Source of the DNA: Paractinoplanes atraurantiacus
Lineage (GTDB): Bacteria; Actinomycetota; Actinomycetes; Mycobacteriales; Micromonosporaceae
Assembly: GCF_900215205.1 (NCBI RefSeq)
Contig: NZ_OBDY01000016.1
Location: 1 to 64,000 of the forward strand
DNA: 64,000 nucleotides
Direction of reading: 5' to 3'
A program made the translations under genes and the position numbers. Numbering within the stretch: position 1 is the first letter of the stretch; each line of letters starts with the position of its first letter. The notes beneath the pieces were generated by a model, which did not search any database, was not told the origin of the DNA, and saw nothing but the letters and a program-made list of their open reading frames with translations. Below are positions 44,601 through 53,550 of the stretch, piece after piece.

Positions 44601-44750
44601 TGCCCCGTCCATCGCGGCCGTATCGTTATCGAGTCGATCGAGCGGAAATCATTGCGCAACGTGCCGGTTACCTCTTGACTGTTGTCCAAGTAGCGCTTCG
44701 GACGGCGGCGTCTTTGGACGCCGGAGGCGCGATTTGACATAGGGAGCGGT

Positions 44751-46121
44751 ATGTTCGGTCAACCTACGAGCCCGCGTTTTCGCCGGGCTGCGCTCGCCAG
44801 CGCGCTGAGCGCCGGGCTGGTCTTCAGCCTCGCCGCGTGCGGTGGAGACGACTCTGACAGCGAGGGCGGCACCGACGCGTCGGCGTCGGCCATCGACTGT
44901 GCGCCATACACGAAGTTCGGCGACATCAAGGGCAAGACGGTCACGATCTACACGGGCATCGTGACCCCCGAGGACACCCCGCACAAGGAGTCCTACAAGC
45001 CCTTCGAGAACTGCACGGGCGCCACCATCAAGTACGAGGGTGACAAGTCCTTCGAGACGCAGATCCTCGTGCGCGCCAAGGCCGGCAACCCGCCGGACCT
45101 CGCGATCGTGCCCCAGCCCGGTCTGGTCAAGCAGCTGGTCGCGACCGGTAAGGCCAAGGAGGCCCCGGCCGAGACCGCGGCCAACGTCGACAAGTTCTGG
45201 GACAAGGCCTGGAAGGCCTACACCACGATCGACGGCAAGTTCTACGGCGCCCCGCTCGGCGCGAGCGTCAAGTCCCTGGTGTGGTACTCGCCGGCCGAGT
45301 TCAAGGACTCCGGCTACACGGTGCCGACCACGCTGACCGAGCTCCAGGCGCTGACCGACAAGATCGTCGCGGACGGCAAGAAGCCGTGGTGCGCCGGCAT
45401 CAGCAGTGGTGACGCCACCGGCTGGCCGATCACCGACTGGATGGAAGACTTCATGCTCCGGACCGCCGGTCCGGACACGTACGACAAGTGGGTCAACCAC
45501 ACCATCCCGTTCAACGGCCCCGAGGCCACCACGGCCCTCGACGCCGTCGGCGCGTACCTGAAGAACGACAAGTACGTCAACGGCGGTCTCGGCGACGTCA
45601 AGAGCATCGCCACCACCACGTTCCAGGACGCGGGCCTGCCGATCACGCAGGGCACCTGCTCGCTGCACCGCCAGGCCAGCTTCTACGCGGCCAACTTCGA
45701 CAAGAGCACCAAGGTGGCGGAGGACGGCGACGTGTTCGCCTTCTACCTGCCGGGCAAGGACGCCGACACCAAGCCGGTCCTGGGCGCCGGTGAGTTCGTC
45801 GTCGCGTTCGCCGACCGTCCCGAGGTCAAGGCCTTCCAGACCTACCTCTCCTCGGACACCTGGGCCAACACCAAGGCCAAGCTCTCGTCGGGCTGGGTCA
45901 CGGCCAACAAGGGCCTCGACCCGAACAACCTGACCAACCCGATCGACAAGCTCGCCGGCACCATCCTGCTCGACCCGAAGGCGACCTTCCGCTTCGACGG
46001 CTCGGACCAGATGCCGGCGGCCGTGGGCTCGGACGCGTTCTGGAAGCAGGCGACCAACTGGGTCACCGGCCAGGACACGAAGACCACGCTGGACAACATC
46101 GAAAAGGCATGGCCTAAGTAA
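44751..46121 (+). CDS. carbohydrate ABC transporter substrate-binding lipoprotein
   Basis: This 456-residue exported lipoprotein has basic FRRAALASALSAGLVFSLAAC with lipobox Cys30 and an Asp/Ser/Gly linker. The domain has a family-1 extracellular binding fold: VTIYTGIVTPEDTPHKESYKPFENCTGATIKYEGD, DLAIVPQPGLVKQLV, YGAPLGASVKSLVWYSPAEFKDSGYTVPTT and GAGEFVVAFADRPEVKAFQTYLSS. It resembles the alpha-glucoside (AglE-like) set. The permeases follow after a hairpin. Substrate is an oligosaccharide, identity unknown. Confidence 0.9.
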   Translation: MFGQPTSPRFRRAALASALSAGLVFSLAACGGDDSDSEGGTDASASAIDCAPYTKFGDIKGKTVTIYTGIVTPEDTPHKESYKPFENCTGATIKYEGDKSFETQILVRAKAGNPPDLAIVPQPGLVKQLVATGKAKEAPAETAANVDKFWDKAWKAYTTIDGKFYGAPLGASVKSLVWYSPAEFKDSGYTVPTTLTELQALTDKIVADGKKPWCAGISSGDATGWPITDWMEDFMLRTAGPDTYDKWVNHTIPFNGPEATTALDAVGAYLKNDKYVNGGLGDVKSIATTTFQDAGLPITQGTCSLHRQASFYAANFDKSTKVAEDGDVFAFYLPGKDADTKPVLGAGEFVVAFADRPEVKAFQTYLSSDTWANTKAKLSSGWVTANKGLDPNNLTNPIDKLAGTILLDPKATFRFDGSDQMPAAVGSDAFWKQATNWVTGQDTKTTLDNIEKAWPK

Positions 46122-46136
46122 TCACATAGCGTCATC

Positions 46137-46165
46137 GGGGCCGGTCGGATCTTCCGACCGGCCCC
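46137..46165 (+). terminator. partial terminator/stabilising hairpin between binding protein and permease genes
   Basis: GGGGCCGGTCGG (46137-46148) pairs perfectly with CCGACCGGCCCC (46154-46165) around ATCTT, then a pyrimidine run with TCTTTTCT. It lies 16 bases past the binding protein stop and about 45 before the permease start. Such hairpins let the binding protein be made in excess over the permeases. Confidence 0.8.
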
Positions 46166-46210
46166 ACCCCTCTCTTTTCTCAGTCCAGCGCACAAGGAGG
46201 TCCGGGTCGC

Positions 46211-47194
46211 GTGTTCAACACCGCCTCCACCACCCCCGAGAAAATCTTGCAGATGCTCGCGGCGCTGCTGCTCTTCGCCGCGATCCTCGGTGTCATCCTC
46301 TTCATCGCCGCCAAGTTCGGCGGCCGGCGCGGCGACAAGGTCGTCGCGTGGCTCTACCTGCTGCCGACCGTGTTCCTGCTCGCGTTCGGCCTCGTCTATC
46401 CCGGGCTTCGCACGATCTACCAGTCGTTCTTCGACGCGGCCGGCAAGACCTTCATCGGCCTCGACAACTACACGACGATCTTCTCCGACAACGACCAGCT
46501 CACGGTCCTGCGCAACACGGTGATCTGGGTCGTCGTGGTGCCCTTCCTGGCCACGGCGATCGGGCTCGTCTACGCGATCCTGGTCGACCGCTCGCGGTTC
46601 GAGTCGTTCGCCAAGGCACTGATCTTCCTGCCGATGTCGATCTCGTTCGTCGCGGCCAGCGTCATCTGGAAGTTCATGTACGAGTACCGCCCCGACCAGG
46701 GCAATGTGAAGCAGATCGGCCTGATCAACCAGATCATCGTGTGGCTCGGCGGTAAGCCGGTCCAGCTGCTGATCGAGTCGCCGCTGAACACGTTCCTGCT
46801 CATCGTCGTGATGATCTGGATCCAGGCCGGCTTCGCGATGACGATCCTGTCGGCCGCGATCAAGGCGATCCCGGACGACATCATCGAGGCGGCCCGCCTC
46901 GACGGCGTGAACGCGTGGACGATGTTCCGCAACATCACGCTGCCGAGCGTGCAGCCGACCGTCGTGGTCGTGCTGACCACGATCGGCATCGCCACGCTGA
47001 AGGTCTTCGACATCGTGCGGACGATGACCGGCGGCCAGTTCAAGACCAGCGTCGTGGCCAACGAGTTCTACAGCCAGACGTTCCGGGCCGACAACCAGGG
47101 CCTCGGCGCCGCTCTCGCGGTGCTGCTGTTCATCCTGGTCATCCCGATCGTCGCCTACAACATTCGCACGCTCCGTCGTTCGGAGGCATCATGA
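46211..47194 (+). CDS. carbohydrate ABC transporter permease (MalF type)
   Basis: This 327-residue protein has about eight helices: an extra N-terminal pair (AALLLFAAILGVILFIAA and VVAWLYLLPTVFLLAFG), then six core helices. The EAA loop is EAARLDGVNAWTMFRNITLPSVQP near residue 220, which docks to the ATPase. GTG 46211 lies behind AAGGAGGTCC. The stop overlaps the next start by 4 bp (ATGA). Confidence 0.92.
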   Translation: MFNTASTTPEKILQMLAALLLFAAILGVILFIAAKFGGRRGDKVVAWLYLLPTVFLLAFGLVYPGLRTIYQSFFDAAGKTFIGLDNYTTIFSDNDQLTVLRNTVIWVVVVPFLATAIGLVYAILVDRSRFESFAKALIFLPMSISFVAASVIWKFMYEYRPDQGNVKQIGLINQIIVWLGGKPVQLLIESPLNTFLLIVVMIWIQAGFAMTILSAAIKAIPDDIIEAARLDGVNAWTMFRNITLPSVQPTVVVVLTTIGIATLKVFDIVRTMTGGQFKTSVVANEFYSQTFRADNQGLGAALAVLLFILVIPIVAYNIRTLRRSEAS

Positions 47195-48102
47195 CGGCCA
47201 CTCCTGTGACGACGACGCCCCCGCTGACGCCGAAGAAGGAGACGGCGGCCGGTATCGCGAAGAGGAAGCTCAGCTCGCCGTGGGCGTCGATCGCGGCGAT
47301 CGTGCTGGCGGTGCTGTGGACGATCCCGACCTTCGGCCTGCTCGTCTCCTCGTTCCGGCCGGAGCGCGCGATCAAGACGACCGGCTGGTGGACGTTCTTC
47401 AGTGACCCGACGGTCACGATGGAGAACTACAAGGCGGTCTTCGGCGAGGAGGGCGGCGTCAACCTGGCGGCGTACTTCGTCAACTCGCTGATGATCTGCA
47501 TCCCGGCCGTGCTGATCCCGATGGCGCTGGCCACGCTGGCCGCGTACGCGTTCACCTGGATCCACTTCCCGGGCCGGAACTTCCTGTTCATCGTGGTCTT
47601 CGCGCTGCAGATCGTTCCGTTGCAGGTCACCCTGATCCCGCTGCTCGAGATCTTCGTGAAGATCGACCTGACCGGCACGTTCTGGACCCTGTGGATCTCC
47701 CACTCGGCCTTCGCGCTGCCCCTGGCGATCTACCTGCTGAGCAACTTCATGCGCGAGATCCCGAGCGGCCTGATCGAGGCGGCCCGCATCGACGGGGCCG
47801 GCCACGTGTCGATCTTCTTCAAGGTGATGCTCCCGCTGCTGACCCCGGCCCTGGCCGCGTTCGGCATCTTCCAGTTCCTCTGGGTCTGGAACGACCTGCT
47901 GGTCGCCCTCGTCTTCGCCGGCGGCGGCGACGAGGTCGCACCGATCACCCTGCAGCTCGCCAACCTGAGCGGCACCCGGGGCACGGCCTGGCAGCTCCTC
48001 TCCGCCGGCGCCTTCGTCTCGATCATCGTCCCGGTGGTGGTCTTCCTGCTGTTGCAGCGCTACTTCGTACGAGGCCTGCTCGCAGGCAGCGTCAAGGGCT
48101 GA
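47191..48102 (+). CDS. carbohydrate ABC transporter permease (MalG type)
   Basis: This 303-residue protein has an N-terminal cytoplasmic stretch, then six helices. The EAA loop is IEAARIDGAGHVSIFFKVMLPLLTPALAAFG near residue 200. ATG 47191 overlaps the stop of the first permease by 4 bp. No ATPase gene follows; a terminator does. In actinobacteria such importers share a multi-sugar ATPase (MsiK) coded elsewhere, which is the likely partner here. Confidence 0.92.
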   Translation: MTATPVTTTPPLTPKKETAAGIAKRKLSSPWASIAAIVLAVLWTIPTFGLLVSSFRPERAIKTTGWWTFFSDPTVTMENYKAVFGEEGGVNLAAYFVNSLMICIPAVLIPMALATLAAYAFTWIHFPGRNFLFIVVFALQIVPLQVTLIPLLEIFVKIDLTGTFWTLWISHSAFALPLAIYLLSNFMREIPSGLIEAARIDGAGHVSIFFKVMLPLLTPALAAFGIFQFLWVWNDLLVALVFAGGGDEVAPITLQLANLSGTRGTAWQLLSAGAFVSIIVPVVVFLLLQRYFVRGLLAGSVKG

Positions 48103-48119
48103 AACCCGCTCCGCACAAC

Positions 48120-48155
48120 GAAGAGGCCGCGTCCCCACGGGGGCGCGGCCTCTTC
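48120..48155 (+). terminator. intrinsic terminator after sugar importer operon
   Basis: A GAAGAGGCCGCG arm continued by TCCCC pairs with GGGGGCGCGGCCTCTTC around a short loop, with one U-G wobble. It starts 18 bases past the stop of the last permease. Confidence 0.85.
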
Positions 48156-48259
48156 TATGCTCACCGCTTCTCCCCCACCCAGGAGCAGGGGTCGAGGACT
48201 ACGCCGGTAGCGCAGCCGAATGGGGCCTGCCGGAGGACCTCCGAGCGTTCGTCGACCGG

Positions 48260-48733
48260 ATGACCACGCCGCCGCGCACCGTCACCGTGCCGCCGATGCT
48301 GGTCGCGGTCGCGGCGAGGGGCGCCGGCCGGTACGGCGCCGAGGTCGCGCGGCTCGCGGAGGCCGGGCAGCGGCTGCTCACACCGGACGAATGGGAGTAC
48401 GCGTGCGGCGCCGGGGCGCCGACGCTGTGGCGGTGGGGCGACACGTGCCCGCTCGAGAACGACCCGTCCATGGTCCGGGGCGTCCAGTGGGAGCCGAACG
48501 CGTTCGGCCTCGAGATCGGCCAGGACCCGTACCGCGACGAACGCACGGCCGATCCTGGTGTGGTCTGCGGCGGCGATGGGGGCAGCATGGTCTGCGGAGG
48601 CGCCGGCGTGTTCGTCTCGTGGCTGACGCTCGCCACGTCCTACCGGGACGAGCACCATTGCGCCGCGATCCGCGACAACACGCACGGCGTCGGCGAGGTG
48701 CTGATCCGCCCCGTCATCCCGCTTCCGGCTTGA
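48260..48733 (+). CDS. FGE/sulfatase-modifying-factor-like protein, probably N-terminally shortened
   Basis: The visible 157 residues include GQRLLTPDEWEYACGAGAPTLWRWGD, the WE-Y-A-C-G-A-G-xxxx-RWGD hallmark of the formylglycine-generating-enzyme (C-type-lectin-like) fold, then EPNAFGLEIGQDPYR and GGDGGSMVCGG. The frame stays open and gene-like upstream to about 48191 (VEDYAGSAAEWGLPEDLRAFVDR) but holds no ATG or GTG there. The family is usually near 250-300 residues. So the start has probably been lost, or an unusual start is used. It overlaps the convergent TIR protein gene by 20 bp. Confidence 0.6.
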   Translation: MTTPPRTVTVPPMLVAVAARGAGRYGAEVARLAEAGQRLLTPDEWEYACGAGAPTLWRWGDTCPLENDPSMVRGVQWEPNAFGLEIGQDPYRDERTADPGVVCGGDGGSMVCGGAGVFVSWLTLATSYRDEHHCAAIRDNTHGVGEVLIRPVIPLPA

Positions 48734-51623
48734 GCGGAAATTCGTCGCGCGGCCGATCCCCGGTGATCGCCTGCCGAATCGGTTCGAAGCCCTCGCCCAG
48801 CGAGACGTAGACCATCCGTTCGAAATCCGGTAGCTCGGCGCCTTCGGCTCCGGGCAAGTCGATCACCACCACCCGGAAGCCGGGACGTTTCAGGTGCTCG
48901 TCGTGGGCCGCCGTGAGCTCGTCGATCTGCTTGCGCCAGACGCCCATGGGGCTGAGAAGGACGGCCACCGCCCGCGACTGAGCCATCTTCAGGCGGATCC
49001 CGGACTGACCCGTGTCGTCCGAGGACACGCAGGCCAGCAGGCCCACCTGGCGGAACTGCTCGACCAGGTCGGCGGCCACCGCGCTGTCGCTCTGGTCGAA
49101 CGAGACGTAGACGTCGTAGTCGCGCGTCTGCTCCTTGCCGAGCACGGACGCGGTCGCGGCCGAACGGTCGCGGGTGAGGTCGGCGCTGGCGTTCATCTGC
49201 CGCACCTCCGGCCGGGGCAGGCGCTCCTCGCGGTCGAGCAGGGAGATCCGGACGTCCTCGCAGTCGGGGCACGCCATGTCGCGGTTTCCTCGCGCCTGCC
49301 TTCGCCGTACGAGATCGACCGGCACCCGATAGGCGCAACCGGGGCAGGTGAAGACACGGTCCCGTTCGACCGAGCCCGGAACCGCCCGCGCTTCGAGGTG
49401 CTGACGAACGTACTCCTCGAACAAGAACCTGGTCTGCTCGCTCGCGGCGGCGCTGAAGTAGACAGTGAGCTCGCCGCGGCCCTCCTGGACCTGCCGGATG
49501 CGCAGCCCGCACACTCCCCCGACCCGCGCCCGGTAGTCGCTGGCGTCGCGCCACATGCCCACGCGCCGGTACTCCGGGACGTGGCCGAGGCGGACGGCGA
49601 GGGTCGCGTAGACGCTCTGCACCGCCCCGTCGAACCGGAAGATGATGTCGGCCGCCTCCTGCTCCGGCGAGTCCGGCCGGTCCACGGTGAGCTGCGACGG
49701 GAAGACCAGGTCGACACCGTCCACGGTCGGCTCCCGCAGCACCAGGTCGTGCCGCAGCAACTCCTCGACCACCGCGATCAGCAGCAGCCTCTCCTCGGCC
49801 GGCGGCAGCCTGTCCTCGGCCGGTAGCGGGAAACGCCCGGCCAGCGCGTCGTCCTCGGCGATGTTGCCGAGCCCGTCCGGCTGGTCGCGGGCCGCGATGA
49901 CGAGGGCGGCCGCGTACGAGTCGAGCAGCTCCGGCCGCAGCAGCACGAAATCGCCGAACGACAGCCGGCGTACGAGATCGCGCAGCTCCAGCACGCGGAC
50001 GCAGGTGTCGAAGCTGGCCCGCAGCTCCTGTTCACCGACCTCGGCGGCCTGCGGCTGAAACGCCCGGAACAGGTCGGCGGTGGTCGCCATCTGCCGGGAG
50101 ACGGCCTCCCGCAGCACGAAACTCTTGATCGACTCGAAGAGGTCGCTGGAGACCGAGCGCGGCAACGACGACCAGTCGATCACCTCGCGGATCGCCGCGG
50201 CCACCTCGGCGATCTGCTTGCCCTCCCGGGCGCTGGTCTCGAAATATCCGGCCAGCCCCAGCCCGTCACGGATCCCGTCGACGCGCACCCGGCCGACCGG
50301 GCGCCCGCCGATGTCGGTGCGGGCGGCGACCAGGATCAGCGGCACGTCGGCGCGCAGGCGCATGGCCCGCACCCAGTAGTGCACGCCGGCGAACGGGTCG
50401 ATCTCGCTGCGCGAGTCGAAGACGATGAGGGCGGCCGCCACCTCGGCCAGGTGCAGCTGGTGCACGAGGCGGTAGGCGGGCTGCCCGGCCATGTCCCACA
50501 GCAGGATCTCGCGCCGCTCGACGCTGCCGTCGGGGCGCTCGACCTCGCAGGCGTCGAAGGTGCGGACCTTGCGCGCGTGCGTGGAGTCGGTCGGCGCGTA
50601 CGGCTCCCCGGCCAGCACCATGGCCAGACCGGACTTGCCGACTCCGGTGTCGCCGAGCAGCACGACCTTGGCGTTGGCGTAGGTGCGGGGCCGCTCGTCG
50701 GGCTCGACGAGACGCTGGAGGACCACCTCGTACAGCTCGACGCCCGTGGGGTTGATGCTCCGGCGCGCGAGCACGGGCCGGCCGGGAGCCGCGGCGAGAC
50801 CACCGACGAACTCGTGCGTCTCACCGACGTCGACCCGGCCGACCATCTGCCAGGTGTCGGTGCGCCACAGGCGAAGCGTGCCGTCCAGGCCGACGGAGAA
50901 GAGCAACCGGCCATCGGTGGAGAACTCGACGCTCAGCAGACCGGCCGTGTGCCCCTCCAGGGTGACCGCCGACAGGCCGGCGCCGACGACCCGGATGACC
51001 GGGTCCTCGGTTCCGATGGCATACGCCTTCCCGTCGGGTGACCAGGCCGCCCACCGGACCGGGTTGCCGGTGCGGGCGCGCAGGAGCGAGCTTTCCGCCA
51101 GCGACACACTTCCGTGGTGCAGGAACAGGATCTCCGAGGTCGCCGGGGACGAGAGCGCGCCGAGCGCGTACCCTCCGGCCGGCACCGAGCCGGTCTTCGC
51201 CCCGTCGGCGATGGAGAAGATGTCGACGTGGTCCTCGCCGGTCGCCACCACGATCCGGTCCCCAGACGGCGAGAACGAGACGACCGGGCGCAGGCTCCGG
51301 TCGGACTCGTAGGGGATGCTCCACAGCCGCTCGGCGCGCCGGCCGTGCGATGCGACACGCGCGCCGACGATCCGGTGCTTCTCGACGTAGACGAACAGGC
51401 CGGGGTCGACGGGCGACCACGTCACCTGGAAGTGGTCCTCGCGGGGCGCCCCGAACGTGAACGCGTGCCGCGCCTCGAAACCGTCGATCTCCCACACGTC
51501 GCCGCCGAGACCGGCCGTGGCGAGGCGCCGCCCGTCGCAGGACCAGGCCAGTGCGGCCACCGCGCGCCCCTCCGGGCTGGGCAGGAACGCCCGCCGTACG
51601 AATCCCGGCAGCTCCTCGGTCAT
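48714..51623 (-). CDS. WD40-GTPase-zinc ribbon-TIR multidomain protein
   Basis: This 969-residue protein has four parts. Residues about 15-300 are a WD40-like propeller (ALAWSCDGRRLATAG, AAWSPDGKAYAIG, LSVEFSTDGRLLFSVGLDGTLRLW). Residues 317-485 are a Ras-like GTPase with P-loop GDTGVGKS (324-331), WDMAGQ (376-381), RTD (435-437, in place of NKxD) and ETSA (462-465). Residues 490-750 are winged-helix-like with no family recognised. A zinc ribbon follows (C760, C763, C785, C788). Residues 835-955 are a TIR domain (YDVYVSFDQSD, RAVAVLLSP). This plan suggests a sensor plus switch plus TIR effector, as in bacterial immune-type proteins. A terminator precedes it. Confidence 0.88.
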   Translation of the reverse strand: MTEELPGFVRRAFLPSPEGRAVAALAWSCDGRRLATAGLGGDVWEIDGFEARHAFTFGAPREDHFQVTWSPVDPGLFVYVEKHRIVGARVASHGRRAERLWSIPYESDRSLRPVVSFSPSGDRIVVATGEDHVDIFSIADGAKTGSVPAGGYALGALSSPATSEILFLHHGSVSLAESSLLRARTGNPVRWAAWSPDGKAYAIGTEDPVIRVVGAGLSAVTLEGHTAGLLSVEFSTDGRLLFSVGLDGTLRLWRTDTWQMVGRVDVGETHEFVGGLAAAPGRPVLARRSINPTGVELYEVVLQRLVEPDERPRTYANAKVVLLGDTGVGKSGLAMVLAGEPYAPTDSTHARKVRTFDACEVERPDGSVERREILLWDMAGQPAYRLVHQLHLAEVAAALIVFDSRSEIDPFAGVHYWVRAMRLRADVPLILVAARTDIGGRPVGRVRVDGIRDGLGLAGYFETSAREGKQIAEVAAAIREVIDWSSLPRSVSSDLFESIKSFVLREAVSRQMATTADLFRAFQPQAAEVGEQELRASFDTCVRVLELRDLVRRLSFGDFVLLRPELLDSYAAALVIAARDQPDGLGNIAEDDALAGRFPLPAEDRLPPAEERLLLIAVVEELLRHDLVLREPTVDGVDLVFPSQLTVDRPDSPEQEAADIIFRFDGAVQSVYATLAVRLGHVPEYRRVGMWRDASDYRARVGGVCGLRIRQVQEGRGELTVYFSAAASEQTRFLFEEYVRQHLEARAVPGSVERDRVFTCPGCAYRVPVDLVRRRQARGNRDMACPDCEDVRISLLDREERLPRPEVRQMNASADLTRDRSAATASVLGKEQTRDYDVYVSFDQSDSAVAADLVEQFRQVGLLACVSSDDTGQSGIRLKMAQSRAVAVLLSPMGVWRKQIDELTAAHDEHLKRPGFRVVVIDLPGAEGAELPDFERMVYVSLGEGFEPIRQAITGDRPRDEFPLKPEAG

Positions 51624-51636
51624 GCCTGCACACTAA

Positions 51637-51670
51637 CGATCGGCCGCCGCGTCTCCACGGCGGCCGATCG
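51637..51670 (-). terminator. hairpin between metzincin and TIR-protein genes
   Basis: CGATCGGCCGCCG (51637-51649) pairs perfectly over 13 bp with CGGCGGCCGATCG (51658-51670) around an eight-base loop. It lies six bases past the metzincin stop and about 14 bases before the TIR protein start, so the TIR gene must use read-through or a very close promoter. Confidence 0.75.
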
Positions 51671-51675
51671 TCGCG

Positions 51676-53550
51676 TCAGGACTGGCTGCGCGGGCCGTCC
51701 GGCGCCAGCGTGTCGATGAACTCGTGCGGGCCGTGCACGTCGGTGTTCTCGCGTGGCGTGCCGGCCTTCAACGTGGACACCGCTGCCTTGCCGGCGACGG
51801 CGGCCACCTGGGCGTAGGCGGCCTCGCTCAGCGCGTACGCCACCCGGTAGTCATGTTTGGCGAACGCCGCCTTGGCCACACCGAGCAGGGCGTCCGCCTG
51901 ATGCAGGCTCGTGCCGGCCGGGACCGTCGCCGCGAGGCGGTTGGCCGCCTCCCAGTAGGCGGCGGTCAGGAAACGGTCGCTGTTGTCCCGGTCGAACTGG
52001 CTGAAGTCCCAGTTCACGTCGATGTAGCTCATGATCGTGTTGTTCTCGTCGCCGGCCCAGGCGTAGAAGAACGCGCCCACCGGCTCGTAGGCGACACCGG
52101 TCTCGCTGTCGTAGCCGTCGTGCGGATGCGACATGCCCAGGTGGTGGCCGACCTCGTGGATCTGCGTGGTGGTCAGGCCGTATCCGGACTCGACGATCTC
52201 CGGCGAGATGAAGGTGAAGACGTACGTCTGGTCGCCCGTCACGTAGTCCTCGTCGGCGAAGCCCAGCGCCGGCGAGCCCACGTCCGCGCCCACCGCGTAG
52301 TTGAAGACCGGGAGCTCGTAGTCGACCCGGCCCTGGTCGTCCCGCGTACGGGCGAGGTTCTCCCGGTTGTAGAGGTAGAGGTTCGCCCACGCCGGATATC
52401 CGGTCTCCGGGTAGCAGCTCTCCTCCTCGAGCAGGCCGGCGTAGCAGGCCGCGGCCCCGGCGTCGTACGGCAGATCCTGGCTGTCGAAACTGAATTTGTT
52501 GCGCCACCGCAGCTCACCGAGCTCGCGCAGGAGCAGCCCCGGCTTCTGATAGCGCGCGGAGGCGTCGACGCCCGGCCACCCCTCGTACGTGTTGCTGTCG
52601 ATGTCGATCGTCTTGGGCGGCTCCGGCGTGGGCAGCTCGACCGGGTAGAGCGGCGAACTGGTCATGAGCAGGTTCAGAGCCACGTAGCGGGTGATCTTGC
52701 CGAGGTCGCCGGCGAGCGCGCCCGGCGCACGGTAGCCGCCCGGCGCGTACTCCCAGACCGGCGGCATCCGGTAGTCGGCGACGCCGTCGCCGTCCACGTC
52801 GGCGTTGGTGATGTCGTAGTTGCCCGTCCACGACTCCGGCCCGGCCGAGAGGTCGTGGAACCAGACCCGGCGGGTCCGCCCGAGCCCGGTCTCCTCGTCG
52901 TCCGCGGTCGTGCCACCCCACGCGATCATCTTGCGGCTGTCGCGGTTGGCCCCGAAGTCGTAGCCGGTGTCCGGATCGGGCTCCCCCGTTTTGGTGTAGA
53001 CGTGGAACTTGAAGTCGGGCCGCCCGTACCAGTTCACGAAGAAGATCGTGTTGCGCCGGGTGTCCACGCCCGAGGGCGGGTTCAGCGCGAGCCACTTCTC
53101 CACGCTGGGCGCGTCGATGGCGTGGTTGCGCGTGATGGTCTTCGTCCGCTTCGGCTGCGCGTTGTAGGCCGTCTGATATTCGGTCAGCGGCGCCGGTTTC
53201 GCCATTTTGGTCAACTGCGAGAAGAACCTGTTCTCGTACGATTCATCGGCGTACCGGAGCTTGTAGTCGTACGTGTAGGTGATGCCCAGCTTCTCCGTGA
53301 CGCCGTACGGGAGCCGCGAGCGCACCACCGGCTCGTACTTGCGGGCGAGCTCCTTGGTGAACGCCGCCCGCCCCGGCTCGTAGCCGACGAAAACGACGTT
53401 GACCGGCACCTTCTCGGTCAGGCGAGGCTGACCTCCAGGATCGAGGAACTGATATCTGTACGAGGGCGACGCCGCCCCCGCCGGAGTGGCCGACGCACCG
53501 ACGAGCACAGCGGTCAGCGCAACGATGAACACGCTTCTTCGTCTCATCAC
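51676..53550 (-). CDS. secreted metzincin-type metallopeptidase
   Basis: This 624-residue protein has a signal peptide (RRRSVFIVALTAVLVGASATPAGA). A long N-terminal part of unknown fold follows. The zinc motif HEVGHHLGMSH (465-475) is the HExxHxxGxxH of metzincins, with the Met-turn NNTIMSYID near residue 507. A C-terminal helical region (LLGVAKAAFAKHDYRVAYALSEAAYAQ) follows. It should be an exported zinc protease. I do not recognise the subfamily; the large non-catalytic N-terminal half is unusual. Its transcript ends at the hairpin before the TIR gene. Confidence 0.85.
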   Translation of the reverse strand: MMRRRSVFIVALTAVLVGASATPAGAASPSYRYQFLDPGGQPRLTEKVPVNVVFVGYEPGRAAFTKELARKYEPVVRSRLPYGVTEKLGITYTYDYKLRYADESYENRFFSQLTKMAKPAPLTEYQTAYNAQPKRTKTITRNHAIDAPSVEKWLALNPPSGVDTRRNTIFFVNWYGRPDFKFHVYTKTGEPDPDTGYDFGANRDSRKMIAWGGTTADDEETGLGRTRRVWFHDLSAGPESWTGNYDITNADVDGDGVADYRMPPVWEYAPGGYRAPGALAGDLGKITRYVALNLLMTSSPLYPVELPTPEPPKTIDIDSNTYEGWPGVDASARYQKPGLLLRELGELRWRNKFSFDSQDLPYDAGAAACYAGLLEEESCYPETGYPAWANLYLYNRENLARTRDDQGRVDYELPVFNYAVGADVGSPALGFADEDYVTGDQTYVFTFISPEIVESGYGLTTTQIHEVGHHLGMSHPHDGYDSETGVAYEPVGAFFYAWAGDENNTIMSYIDVNWDFSQFDRDNSDRFLTAAYWEAANRLAATVPAGTSLHQADALLGVAKAAFAKHDYRVAYALSEAAYAQVAAVAGKAAVSTLKAGTPRENTDVHGPHEFIDTLAPDGPRSQS

